Source: Deltaproteobacteria bacterium
GTDB taxonomy: Bacteria > Desulfobacterota > SM23-61
Direction of reading: 5' to 3'
Length of the DNA: 6,279 nucleotides
NCBI GenBank assembly: GCA_029857975.1
Contig: JAOUFX010000196.1
Coordinates: forward strand, 1-6,279
In this document: positions 1 through 6,041 of the stretch, piece by piece
Layout of the letters: the number at the start of each line of letters is the position of its first letter
Numbering within the stretch: the stretch's first letter is position 1
The notes under the pieces: model-generated
Seen by the model: the letters and a program-made list of their open reading frames with translations, nothing else
The model's database searches: none
Told to the model about the DNA's origin: nothing
Position numbers and translations under genes: made by a program

Positions 1-205
1 TAATCAGCGTTTCCTGTTGCTTGTTGGAAGTCTCGATAATCACCCCCCCCCACAAAACGGTCTTTCCGGCGTAAGCACCCGGGTCTTTTTGGATATCGCG
101 GAAGGTTAGGGTCGTGTCCACCCGGTACATGATCTCTTTAGATATCGGAGCACAGGAGATGACCGGCCCTACCACCAGCAAGAGCAGGAGAAGCCACCCT
201 TTCAT
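1..205 (-). CDS. Slp-family outer-membrane lipoprotein, second of a tandem pair (3' end outside window)
   Basis: Reading leftwards from the ATG at 205-203, 68 codons are visible before the window edge, so the C-terminus is missing. The N-terminus is a lipoprotein signal: Met-Lys-Gly-Trp, a Leu/Val run, then a V-I-S-C lipobox with Cys18. Ala follows the Cys rather than Asp, which by the usual rule favours sorting to the outer membrane. The mature part carries TF-x-x-I-x-x-DP-x4-GK-x-VLWGG-x-I (residues 34-56). This matches the same region of the neighbouring lipoprotein and is typical of the Slp family (E. coli Slp/YeaY). The ATG overlaps the stop of the upstream gene (ATGA, 202-205) and has only a weak purine run upstream, so translational coupling is likely. 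A run of nine G on the coding strand (window 43-51) encodes part of W52-G53-G54-V55. Slp-family function is poorly known; a role in envelope stress or stationary phase is inferred from E. coli. Confidence 0.8.
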   Translation of the reverse strand, partial: MKGWLLLLLLVVGPVISCAPISKEIMYRVDTTLTFRDIQKDPGAYAGKTVLWGGVIIETSNKQQETLI

Positions 206-696
206 CTGAACACCCCGCCCAGGCCAATACCGAAGTGAAAAAACGGCCCGCTGTTAGTCTCTGGTTTCCAAAGATGGGATTCCCGCGGGATGAGCACAGG
301 GTAAGCGTAATCCATCTCCTTTAAAGGCATCACTCTTTTTCCTTGTATCTCTCCCAGAACCGTAATTTTCCGCTCTCCAGAATAGATAGCCGGGTCTCGA
401 AAGTCCATAAAGTGCACGAGAAAACGTCCGTAGGACACGTCCGTGTCTTCCGGCTTTTGTTGCGAGTTTAAAGGCTTTTGCAGGACCTCAATCCATGTTT
501 CGCCTTCCTTTACAGTGGTGGCAACAATTTGTCCACCCAAAAGGACTACCTTCCCTTTATGCCGATCTGGGTCTTGGAGTAAACTCTGAAAAGTGATTTC
601 AGGATCTGATTCTCTCAGGCCTTGTTTGGAGATAACGGGTGCACAGGCAGAAAGCAGCGCAACCACGCTCATAATGAACCAAACCCGCCTTTTCAT
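202..696 (-). CDS. Slp-family outer-membrane lipoprotein, first of a tandem pair
   Basis: I chose the ATG at 696-694 (164 aa) over the in-frame ATG seven codons upstream. AGGAGA (707-702 on the minus strand) lies 5 bases before the chosen start and would fall inside the coding region of the longer form. Residues 1-18 form a lipoprotein signal peptide (M-K-R-R, hydrophobic core, lipobox L-S-A-C, Cys18), with Ala at +2 suggesting outer-membrane sorting. Residues 34-58 hold the Slp-type stretch ITFQ...DP...GKVVLLGGQIV, followed by TWIEVLQKPLN (67-77), a region similar to E. coli Slp. The length is close to that of complete Slp proteins. The C-terminus (FHFGIGLGGVF, 153-163) alternates aromatic residues and Gly like a beta strand. 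It is the first gene of a minus-strand operon with a truncated paralogue downstream (ATGA overlap). Family assignment is good; molecular role is unknown. Confidence 0.85.
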   Translation of the reverse strand: MKRRVWFIMSVVALLSACAPVISKQGLRESDPEITFQSLLQDPDRHKGKVVLLGGQIVATTVKEGETWIEVLQKPLNSQQKPEDTDVSYGRFLVHFMDFRDPAIYSGERKITVLGEIQGKRVMPLKEMDYAYPVLIPRESHLWKPETNSGPFFHFGIGLGGVFR

Positions 697-701
697 TTTT
701 T

Positions 702-707
702 TCTCCT
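702..707 (-). promoter_or_regulatory. Shine-Dalgarno site deciding the start of the first slp-like gene
   Basis: The minus strand reads AGGAGA followed by five A residues and then ATG at 696. This spacing supports the internal start (164 aa) and argues against the ATG at 717, which would place this site inside the coding sequence. Confidence 0.7.
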
Positions 708-743
708 GAACCACCAATTTTGTTCCCCTCGGCTACATTTCCT

Positions 744-771
744 ATTATATCAGGAATTATCCTTTTTTTAA
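744..771 (-). promoter_or_regulatory. Probable sigma-70 promoter with extended -10 for the slp-like operon
   Basis: The minus strand reads TGA-TATAAT, a perfect -10 hexamer (749-744) with the TGn extension directly upstream. Sixteen bases further upstream is TTAAAA (771-766), a 4/6 match to the -35 consensus. Transcription would start near 737, giving a leader of about 40 bases before the ATG at 696. The weak -35 is compatible with an extended -10 promoter. The -35 lies at the edge of the terminal repeat of the neighbouring repeat segment (from 767). Confidence 0.55.
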
Positions 772-1203
772 GACCTAAAAAAGGCGATTCACCACCGAGA
801 GCACAGAGAAAAGTTAAGATAAAACAATGTACTCATTACGGGAAAACAATACAAAAATTTAGCTAACGAATTTATTGCCTGAGAACCCAGAGAAAAGATT
901 AAGATTATTTTTTTAATTATAAATTCCTTCTCTGTGCTTTCTGTGGTTTAAAAAAATCGTTCAATTTAGGTGAGTAAAACTTACTTTTTCCAATTGACAT
1001 GATTTGGAGGTTGTGTTAATAAACCAAAAAAATAATCTCAGAACCCACTACCTATCTTACCCTAAGATACCCCACAGCTTTACTGGGGAAAAGAGAAACC
1101 CATGGCAAATCGCAAAAGTTTAACAGAGGTCAAGGAGAGGGGGTATTAAGATTTTTCCTCTTCCTCCCTCCTCTGTGGTGAATCACCCTTTTGAAATCTT
1201 AAA
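767..1203. repeat. 437-base non-coding repeat segment with 33-base imperfect terminal inverted repeats
   Basis: The left end (767-799) and the reverse complement of the right end (1171-1203) align without gaps at 27 of 33 positions, sharing TTTAAGA at the outer end and GATTCACCAC inside. Further copies of the same kind of sequence lie within. GAGAGCACAGAGAAAAG (797-813) is repeated directly in altered form at about 881-898, and recurs inverted at 926-946 (reverse complement begins CCACAGAAAGCACAGAG). No reading frame of note lies inside. A 15-codon ATG frame at 1101 is the longest suggestive one and has no good ribosome site. Degenerate CACAGAG-rich inverted repeats of this style are, in my recollection, common between genes in environmental anaerobes. 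It may be a MITE-like element or the remains of several. No clear target-site duplication is visible. It fills most of the gene-free 718-1254 stretch. Confidence 0.6.
994..1020 (+). promoter_or_regulatory. Weak candidate promoter for the aminotransferase
   Basis: A perfect TTGACA (994-999) is followed after 15 bases by GTTAAT (1015-1020), a 4/6 match to the -10 consensus. The spacer is shorter than the usual 16-18, and the resulting leader would be about 230 bases long. It is the best sigma-70-like pair I see on the plus strand before 1255, but it is weak. Confidence 0.25.
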
Positions 1204-1219
1204 TATTACCCGGAGTAGT

Positions 1220-1231
1220 AAGGATATCCTT
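1220..1231. promoter_or_regulatory. 12-base perfect palindrome just upstream of the aminotransferase ribosome site
   Basis: AAGGATATCCTT is its own reverse complement. It ends 9 bases before the GGAGGG Shine-Dalgarno at 1241-1246. It could be an operator half-site pair for a small dimeric regulator, or chance. No second copy was noticed elsewhere in the window. Confidence 0.25.
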
Positions 1232-1254
1232 TAATAGTTTGGAGGGATTATTTC

Positions 1255-2601
1255 ATGGTGGAAAAAGATTACATAAAGCAATATTTGGATCGAACTCCTG
1301 GCTCAAAGAGACTTTTTGCCAGAGCCCAAAAGGTTATGCCGGGAGGTGTCAGCCATCGATTTCGTTTCATTCCCCCCCATCCTTTTTTTGTTAAAAGGGT
1401 CGGGGGATCCAAAATATGGGATGTAGATGGCCACGAATATGTGGACTTGTGGATGGGGCACTTTGCCCTGATTTTAGGCCATAAACCAGCGACGGTGCAA
1501 GAAGCTTTGAAAGAGGTCCTTGAGGTCGGGATTCATTGGGGGATCGTCCACGAGTATGAAGTCCAGTTCGCTGAACTCATTCAACAGACGGTTCCGTGTG
1601 CGGAAAAGATCATCTTCGGGGTTTCCGGCACAGAGGCCACCATGCATGCCGTGCGTCTGGCCAGGGGATTCACCAAGAAACGGGTTATTCTTAAAGTAGC
1701 GGGAGGATGGCATGGAGCCAACAATGAACTTATTTGGGCGATTCGCGGCCCATATGAAAAACCGGAAAGTATGGGTGTTTTACCGGAAATTGCTCCATAC
1801 ACCCAACCGATCAAGTTTAATGATCTGGAATCAACCTTGGAGACGATTCACCGGGTAAAGGAAGATTTGGCCGCCGTCATCATTGAGCCGGTTGTCGGTT
1901 CGGGAGGCTTGATCCCTGCGGACAGAGAGTATCTGGAAATGTTAAGACAAGAAACCAGCAAATCAGGGGCATTGCTTATCCTGGATGAGATTATTACGGG
2001 ATATCGGATCGCTCTGGGCGGCGCCCAGGAAGTTTATGGGATTAAACCCGACATGGTAACGATGGGCAAGGTTAGCGGGGGTGGGGCCAATCTGGGAGTC
2101 ATTGCTGGAAGAGGAGATATATTTTCTCTATGCGATGCTACCATCAAACGTCCCAAAGGAGAAAGTGTTATGGTAGGAGGGGGTACTTTTTCCTGCTCGC
2201 CTCTTTCCATGATTGTGGGTTATAGAGTTGTCACCCACCTCAAAAATCATGCCCGAGAGATCTACCCCCGCATCGGTCAACTCGGTAAGAAATTAAGAGA
2301 GGGAATGGCCGAGGCTTGCAACAAAAACGGGATCGTAGCCAAGACCACCGGCATGGGTTCCTTATGTGGCCTTTATTTTCCTTACGACGCTAAAACCGTA
2401 GTTAAGAGCCCCAATCAGATGAATCAGCTTACCGATTTGGAGAAAGTCGATTATGAATTTCGGATCCGGATGATCAACCATGGAGTTTTTGTCATGCACG
2501 GAGGGGGGGCTGTATCCTTCGCCCATACGGAAGAAGATATCCAACGGGTCATTGCAGCGACGGAAGAGGTTGCTCGGGAGATGAAAGCGAACGCCTCGTG
2601 A
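1255..2601 (+). CDS. Class III PLP-dependent aminotransferase, glutamate-1-semialdehyde aminomutase-like
   Basis: A complete 448-aa cytoplasmic fold-type I PLP enzyme. The ATG at 1255 is set by GGAGGG (1241-1246), 8 bases upstream. In order: MPGGVS (28-33); SGTEATM (124-130), which binds the cofactor phosphate; WHG (152-154), where Trp replaces the usual Tyr; EP (211-212); LDEIITGYR (243-251), with Asp244 against the pyridine nitrogen; and MGKVSGGG (270-277), with Lys272 as the Schiff-base lysine. The ALGGAQ...YGIKPD stretch and the overall length place it near HemL. Several GSAM-specific sites differ. NSPVRAF after PGGV is absent. The SGNP motif reads SCSP (313-316). The APS-x-FEAGF segment near the C-terminus is MHGGGAVSF (414-422), so the active-site Glu is lost. 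The lid region (about 160-185) lacks the GSGA motif. It is thus more likely an amino-transferring or amino-shifting enzyme on another substrate, for instance a beta- or omega-amino acid. It lies upstream of a TRAP transporter on the same strand, suggesting a shared substrate. The fold is certain; the substrate is unknown. Confidence 0.9.
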   Translation: MVEKDYIKQYLDRTPGSKRLFARAQKVMPGGVSHRFRFIPPHPFFVKRVGGSKIWDVDGHEYVDLWMGHFALILGHKPATVQEALKEVLEVGIHWGIVHEYEVQFAELIQQTVPCAEKIIFGVSGTEATMHAVRLARGFTKKRVILKVAGGWHGANNELIWAIRGPYEKPESMGVLPEIAPYTQPIKFNDLESTLETIHRVKEDLAAVIIEPVVGSGGLIPADREYLEMLRQETSKSGALLILDEIITGYRIALGGAQEVYGIKPDMVTMGKVSGGGANLGVIAGRGDIFSLCDATIKRPKGESVMVGGGTFSCSPLSMIVGYRVVTHLKNHAREIYPRIGQLGKKLREGMAEACNKNGIVAKTTGMGSLCGLYFPYDAKTVVKSPNQMNQLTDLEKVDYEFRIRMINHGVFVMHGGGAVSFAHTEEDIQRVIAATEEVAREMKANAS

Positions 2602-2754
2602 ATTCCTGATCGTGCTCTGGAGTCCAATCGGATTGACGCGGAAAGGAAGAGGGATAGTTGAAATCCAGGGTTAATTTTTTAGGGGGTGATGTCATATGCC
2701 GTAATCGTCAACAGGTTGGAGTGAGGTGTGAAAAATCCATTTTTAAATTTAATA

Positions 2755-2847
2755 GGACGCAGATTTACGCGGATAACCGCAGAAACAAAAAAGACGCTAT
2801 GCGCATAGCGCTAATCGCTAAGCGACTTTCTGTGTACGTCCGTGTCC
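2755..2847. repeat. 93-base degenerate repeat with imperfect terminal inverted ends and a 16-base central palindrome
   Basis: The left end reads GGACGCAGATTTACGCGGAT and continues to CCGCAGAAA. The right end reads TTTCTGTGTACGTCCGTGTCC, an imperfect inverted counterpart: GGAC at the outer edge and CRCAGAAA at the inner edge. Between them CGCTATGCGCATAGCG (2795-2810) is a perfect palindrome, followed by two CGCTA copies. This GGACGCAGAT...ATCTGYGTCC style resembles intergenic repeats I recall from many environmental bacterial genomes. It accounts for much of the gap between the aminotransferase and dctP. The mechanism of spread is unknown. Confidence 0.55.
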
Positions 2848-2892
2848 AAAAAGGAATTTCCTAAACAATAAATTTTTGAAAGGAGAGGGAAA

Positions 2893-3975
2893 ATGGAGAC
2901 GAAGAAAATCAGGAAAGTCATTCTTCGGATCTTTTTGGCAGGTCTCATTTTATGGGTGTGGACATTTGTGCCCACGCCAGCACAAGGGCAGGCTAAGGTA
3001 GAGTACAAATGGCGATTTGGCAGTGCCTTCACTCAAAAAGTCAGAAATGATTCCATTAGCCTGTATTGTGATTTAATCAACAAATATACCAACGGAAAGA
3101 TCCAAGTTAAATTCCAGCATAGCGGCTTGCTCGGGACCCACGATGAAATATTCCATGCGGTCAGAGAAGGAAGCATCGAAATGGCGTTTATTTTTCCGTA
3201 TGTTACCATTGTTCCGGGAGGAATGCTCAACTGGATGCCCTGGACGACCTCGACCTATGAAGAGGCGGCCGTTGTCTATGCTCCCCCCAATGGAATCTTG
3301 TATCGGGTAATGGACAAAGCCTACGATGAAGTAGGTTTTAAACTCCTCTGGAGCTCCCCCATGGGGCCCTACGGGCTTGGGAATAAAATTCGGGAGATTA
3401 GAACCCCCGAGGACTTTAGCAAGCTGAAAATGAGAGTTTCAGGATCCCTCGGGTTTGTTCGGACTCTGGAGAACATGGGCAAAGGCACGGGTATGACCTT
3501 GCAGACGCTTCCCTGGGCGGATATTTATAATGCTCTGGATCGGGGAGTTGTAGACGGGTGCTGGAGCCTGTGGGGCTCTTTGCTCGAGGAGCGCCATCAT
3601 GAAGTCCTGAAATATTATACGGCTCTGGATTTTGGGTGGGACTGCGGCAACATTGCCATGAATAAGAAGCTGTATGACAAACTTCCCCAGGATTTGAAAG
3701 AAGCTCTGTTCAAAGCGGGGCGGGAGGCAGAAGCGCGCGATTATAGGGAACGGAAGAAAGCCGACGAGGAGTATAAGCAAAAATTAACTGCTGCTGGCTT
3801 GAAAATTTATTACCCCACAGAAGCGGAAAAGGGAGTCTTCCGTAAAAAAGCCAACATGCCAGCTGTGTGGGATGAGCTCTGTAAGCCCTGGCTCGAGAAG
3901 CACTATCCCGGTCAGAATATGGGCAAGGTGATCTTGGATGAGCTGGAGAAAGTCAGAATTTCAGTCAAGAAGTAA
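2893..3975 (+). CDS. dctP: TRAP transporter periplasmic solute-binding protein, DctP family
   Basis: A complete 360-aa protein, the extracytoplasmic receptor of a tripartite TRAP transporter that hands its ligand to the DctQM membrane complex. AGGAG (2881-2885) stands 7 bases before the ATG. Residues 1 to about 34 are a Sec signal peptide (METKKIRK, then the core ILRIFLAGLILWVW, then a small-residue cleavage region PTPAQGQA). The mature protein begins with the typical KWRFGSAF (39-46). LKMRVSGS (178-185) carries the family's conserved Arg (Arg181), which in characterised DctP proteins forms the salt bridge to a ligand carboxylate. TLPWADIYNALDRGVVDG (205-222) is the standard core motif. The C-terminal 60 residues are charged and helical, as usual. 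Length is at the upper end of normal. It is followed by dctQ after a strong hairpin, which may let the receptor be made in excess over the membrane subunits. Substrate is probably a small organic acid but unproven; the nearby aminotransferase hints at an amino or keto acid. Confidence 0.95.
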   Translation: METKKIRKVILRIFLAGLILWVWTFVPTPAQGQAKVEYKWRFGSAFTQKVRNDSISLYCDLINKYTNGKIQVKFQHSGLLGTHDEIFHAVREGSIEMAFIFPYVTIVPGGMLNWMPWTTSTYEEAAVVYAPPNGILYRVMDKAYDEVGFKLLWSSPMGPYGLGNKIREIRTPEDFSKLKMRVSGSLGFVRTLENMGKGTGMTLQTLPWADIYNALDRGVVDGCWSLWGSLLEERHHEVLKYYTALDFGWDCGNIAMNKKLYDKLPQDLKEALFKAGREAEARDYRERKKADEEYKQKLTAAGLKIYYPTEAEKGVFRKKANMPAVWDELCKPWLEKHYPGQNMGKVILDELEKVRISVKK

Positions 3976-3980
3976 ATTTT

Positions 3981-4017
3981 TTTCTCGTCAGCCTAAGCCA
4001 ATTAGGCTGACGAGAAA
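3981..4017 (+). promoter_or_regulatory. Perfect 16-bp hairpin between dctP and dctQ (mRNA processing, stabilising or attenuating structure)
   Basis: The left arm TTTCTCGTCAGCCTAA (3981-3996) is the exact complement of the right arm (4002-4017), with a 5-base GCCAA loop. It begins 5 bases after the dctP stop. No T run follows the stem on the plus strand (TCCTTAAG comes next), so it is not a textbook intrinsic terminator. By analogy with binding-protein operons, it may protect the dctP 3' end or partly stop transcription, so that the receptor exceeds the permease. Confidence 0.75.
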
Positions 4018-4039
4018 TCCTTAAGCCGGAATCAATAAA

Positions 4040-4045
4040 GGGAGG
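4040..4045 (+). promoter_or_regulatory. Shine-Dalgarno site deciding the dctQ start
   Basis: GGGAGG is followed directly by ATG ATG CGG ATG. The first ATG (4046) has no spacer and the second (4049) only 3 bases, while the ATG at 4055 is 9 bases away. The last is the best start. Confidence 0.65.
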
Positions 4046-4054
4046 ATGATGCGG

Positions 4055-4588
4055 ATGAAGAAAGCCCTGACAGCCTTGTTCAATGGAATGCAGAAGGTGG
4101 AGATGACCTTTTGTTTGATTGGACTTATTACCACCACCTTGTTGATCTGTGCCCAGGTAACAAATCGTTACTGGTTGCATTTTGAGATTATGTGGTTAAA
4201 TGACCTGGCGTTGTATGGCTTTGTCTTTTTCATGTTCGTGGCCTTTACGGTCACCACCTGGAAAAAAGGCCATGTCTCAGTCGATATTTTCCGCAACCGA
4301 CTGTTTAAAAATAAGCCTGGGGGAGGAGCATTTTATCGGGTTTTTTTGGCAGTGCTGTCGCTGGTAATTTTGGGCATCCTTCTCCCCGCGGCATACCAAT
4401 TCATGGTCCGGGCGATAAAATATCCTGAATATGGCACTTTGGTCCGTTGGTTTAACACCAGCTGGCTGCAGATCGCCCTGTTTGTTTCCTTGATTTTGGT
4501 ACTGGTCCATCTGCTGGTTATCCTCAGCAGCGATATTAAGGAAGGCATCAAAGTTTTGCACACTCATTCGCAGCGAGAGAGGAAATAA
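4055..4588 (+). CDS. dctQ: TRAP transporter small membrane subunit, DctQ family
   Basis: A 177-aa inner-membrane protein from the ATG at 4055; a start at 4046 would add MMR but leaves no Shine-Dalgarno spacing. Four hydrophobic segments are visible at about residues 17-36, 51-68, 94-115 and 138-157, the DctQ topology. The typical signature is present: NRYWLHFEIMWLNDLALY (37-54), then a membrane segment, then WKKGHVSVDIF (69-79) in the cytoplasmic loop. DctQ pairs with the large subunit DctM and helps it dock the DctP receptor. The C-terminus is short and charged (HTHSQRERK). Its TAA (4586-4588) is followed at once by the dctM ATG, so the two subunits are very probably co-translated in equal amounts. 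Sequence similarity in this family is low, but context and topology make the call secure. Confidence 0.93.
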   Translation: MKKALTALFNGMQKVEMTFCLIGLITTTLLICAQVTNRYWLHFEIMWLNDLALYGFVFFMFVAFTVTTWKKGHVSVDIFRNRLFKNKPGGGAFYRVFLAVLSLVILGILLPAAYQFMVRAIKYPEYGTLVRWFNTSWLQIALFVSLILVLVHLLVILSSDIKEGIKVLHTHSQRERK

Positions 4589-5920
4589 ATGGATTACGGA
4601 ATCCTTCTGGGATTAGCTTTGTTTTTCGTCGGGATCCTGCTTGGCCTGCCCTTGTGCTGGGTTTTTTTGGGAAGCTCCATAGCGGCCGTTTTCATGATCA
4701 AAGGGTCCTTATCCTTCATGGCTGGAACTTTTTATCACGCCATAGATAACTATCTTCTGATGGCCATTGCCTTCTTCATCTATGCCGGGAATCTGATCTC
4801 TGAATCTGGAATCGCCGAACGGCTGGTGCGACTTTCTTATGCTCTGGTGGGTAGAATTAGAGGAGGCCTGGTGGATGTCGGTATCGTGGCTGCCACATTT
4901 ATGGGGGCCCTGACCGGCTCTTCACTGCCGGTCATTGCCGCTTTGATTCCCATCTTAGTCCCGGGTTTGGAAAAGTTGGGATATCAGCGGCGGTATGTAA
5001 CCGCCGTTATCTGCTCCTCAAGTTTTTTGGGGTACCTGATTCCCCCGAGCGTTCCCAGCCTTATTTATTGTTTGGTAGCCCAGCAATCCGTAGGCGCGGT
5101 CTTTTTGTCCACCGTTATTCCCGGGCTTATGCTCGCCGTAGGCTATATATTGGTTAATACCTTAATTTGCCATAAATATTACAAACCCACCAAGGATGCG
5201 CCCAAGCTTCCCGCAACATTTATAGGGTCCATAAAAGAGATTGGCCTATCCACCTGGATTGCGCTACCTGCCTTGGGTTGCCCCGTAGTGGTATTGGTAG
5301 GGATTTATGGGGGGATTTTTACGCCGAATGAGGCTGGGGCCATTGCGGTCTTATATACGGCGGTGGTCGGTTTTTTTATGTACAGGGAAATGAATTTAAA
5401 ATCTTTTTGGTTTTCCTCTCAGGGTACCATCGTAACCATGGGGATGTTTGCCTTTCTTCTCGGGTTTGGCACGGTCTTTACTCGCCTTTTGATTCGGGAA
5501 GGGGTGGGCGAAATCATGACCCAATTTATTTTAAGTATTTCCGACAATAAGTATGTCATTTTATTGATGATGAACATCCTCTTGCTCATTTTAGGCATGT
5601 TTATCGACGGCATCCCCATTCTGATTACCGTCGTACCGCTCATCATGCCCTTAGTTAAGCAATTGGATGTCAACATGGTCCACTTAGGGGCAATCATTGT
5701 GGTGAACGTCGGATTGGGGGTTGTTACCCCGCCTTATGCCATTTCCATTTTTTTGGGAACGCAGTTATCCAACGTACCCTATGAAGATTTAGTGCCGCCC
5801 ATGCTGATCTTTTTATTATTTGTGGGCATCCCGGTGCTACTTCTTACCACGTTTATTCCGTGGCTTTCTTTATGGCTTCCGACGTCGGTAATGGGTCCTA
5901 AGGTCGTAGGACCCTGGTAA
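4589..5920 (+). CDS. dctM: TRAP transporter large membrane subunit, DctM family
   Basis: A complete 443-aa polytopic inner-membrane protein, the ion-coupled transport channel of the TRAP system (usually Na+-driven in studied members). The ATG abuts the dctQ stop with no gap; GAGAGG (4577-4582) lies 6 bases upstream inside dctQ. Family motifs: GALTGSSLPVIAAL (106-119) in the first re-entrant hairpin region; GYLIPPSVPSLIY (148-160); TVIPG (175-179); GIYGGIFTPNEAGAIAVLY (238-256); DGIPILITVVPLIMP (340-354); and GVVTPPYAISIFLG (377-390), the second re-entrant region. Strongly hydrophobic segments run through almost the whole length, about a dozen helices or half-helices. It ends with PWLSLWLP (424-431), the usual DctM terminus, plus a 12-residue tail TSVMGPKVVGPW. 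The tail codons contain an 8-bp inverted repeat. Length is normal for the family. Confidence 0.97.
   Translation: MDYGILLGLALFFVGILLGLPLCWVFLGSSIAAVFMIKGSLSFMAGTFYHAIDNYLLMAIAFFIYAGNLISESGIAERLVRLSYALVGRIRGGLVDVGIVAATFMGALTGSSLPVIAALIPILVPGLEKLGYQRRYVTAVICSSSFLGYLIPPSVPSLIYCLVAQQSVGAVFLSTVIPGLMLAVGYILVNTLICHKYYKPTKDAPKLPATFIGSIKEIGLSTWIALPALGCPVVVLVGIYGGIFTPNEAGAIAVLYTAVVGFFMYREMNLKSFWFSSQGTIVTMGMFAFLLGFGTVFTRLLIREGVGEIMTQFILSISDNKYVILLMMNILLLILGMFIDGIPILITVVPLIMPLVKQLDVNMVHLGAIIVVNVGLGVVTPPYAISIFLGTQLSNVPYEDLVPPMLIFLLFVGIPVLLLTTFIPWLSLWLPTSVMGPKVVGPW
5893..5914 (+). repeat. 8-bp inverted repeat in the last codons of dctM
   Basis: GGGTCCTA (5893-5900) and TAGGACCC (5907-5914) are exact complements around a 6-base AGGTCG loop. 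They end 3 bases before the dctM stop codon. There is no T run afterwards, so a terminator role is unlikely. It may protect the transcript 3' end or slow ribosomes at termination; it could also be chance. Confidence 0.45.
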
Positions 5921-5964
5921 TCTAAGCGCCAACTCAGCCCGGGTTCACTGCCCCACAGCCACTC

Positions 5965-6041
5965 AAATTCTTCACCCCTTATTCCCTGCCATGTATAGGA
6001 CCGGGGTCAAGAATTTCTAATGTTCCGACGAAATAGGGAAT
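5965..6041 (+). promoter_or_regulatory. Foldable leader (hairpin with possible pseudoknot) before the URO-D-like gene
   Basis: AAATTCTTCACCCC (5965-5978) pairs with GGGGTCAAGAATTT (6003-6016) over 13 of 14 positions around a 24-base loop. In that loop ATTCCCT (5981-5987) is complementary to AGGGAAT (6035-6041), which lies just before the GGAGG ribosome site (6046-6050). The two pairings can coexist as an H-type pseudoknot. No T run follows, so this does not look like an ordinary terminator for dctM. It belongs to no riboswitch class I recognise. Confidence 0.4.

Noticed and set aside
1101..1148. Fifteen-codon ATG frame (MANRKSLTEVKERGY) inside the CACAGAG repeat segment
   Set aside because: No convincing Shine-Dalgarno site and too short to support on sequence alone; possible small peptide but unsupported.
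718..1254. CRISPR array in the repeat-rich gap
   Set aside because: Repeats are few, of unequal spacing and in both orientations; there is no regular repeat-spacer pattern.
2633..2658. TTGACG followed by GATAGT as a dctP promoter
   Set aside because: Spacer is only 14 bases, the -10 is poor, and a 93-base repeat lies between it and dctP.
2658..2864. 68-codon frame starting with TTG between the aminotransferase and dctP
   Set aside because: Its second half is simply a translation of the 93-base repeat, the start is TTG with a poor ribosome site, and the protein shows no domain-like pattern.
3439..3780. 113-codon minus-strand frame inside dctP
   Set aside because: Antisense shadow of a strongly conserved coding region; no ribosome site and low-complexity, unfamiliar protein.
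3976..4045. Intrinsic terminator after dctP
   Set aside because: The T run lies before, not after, the stem on the plus strand. dctQ follows with its own ribosome site, so full termination is unlikely.
5468..5483. TGGCACGGTCTTTAC, a near match to a sigma-54 promoter
   Set aside because: Inside dctM, with TTAC instead of TTGC, and no gene start nearby downstream.
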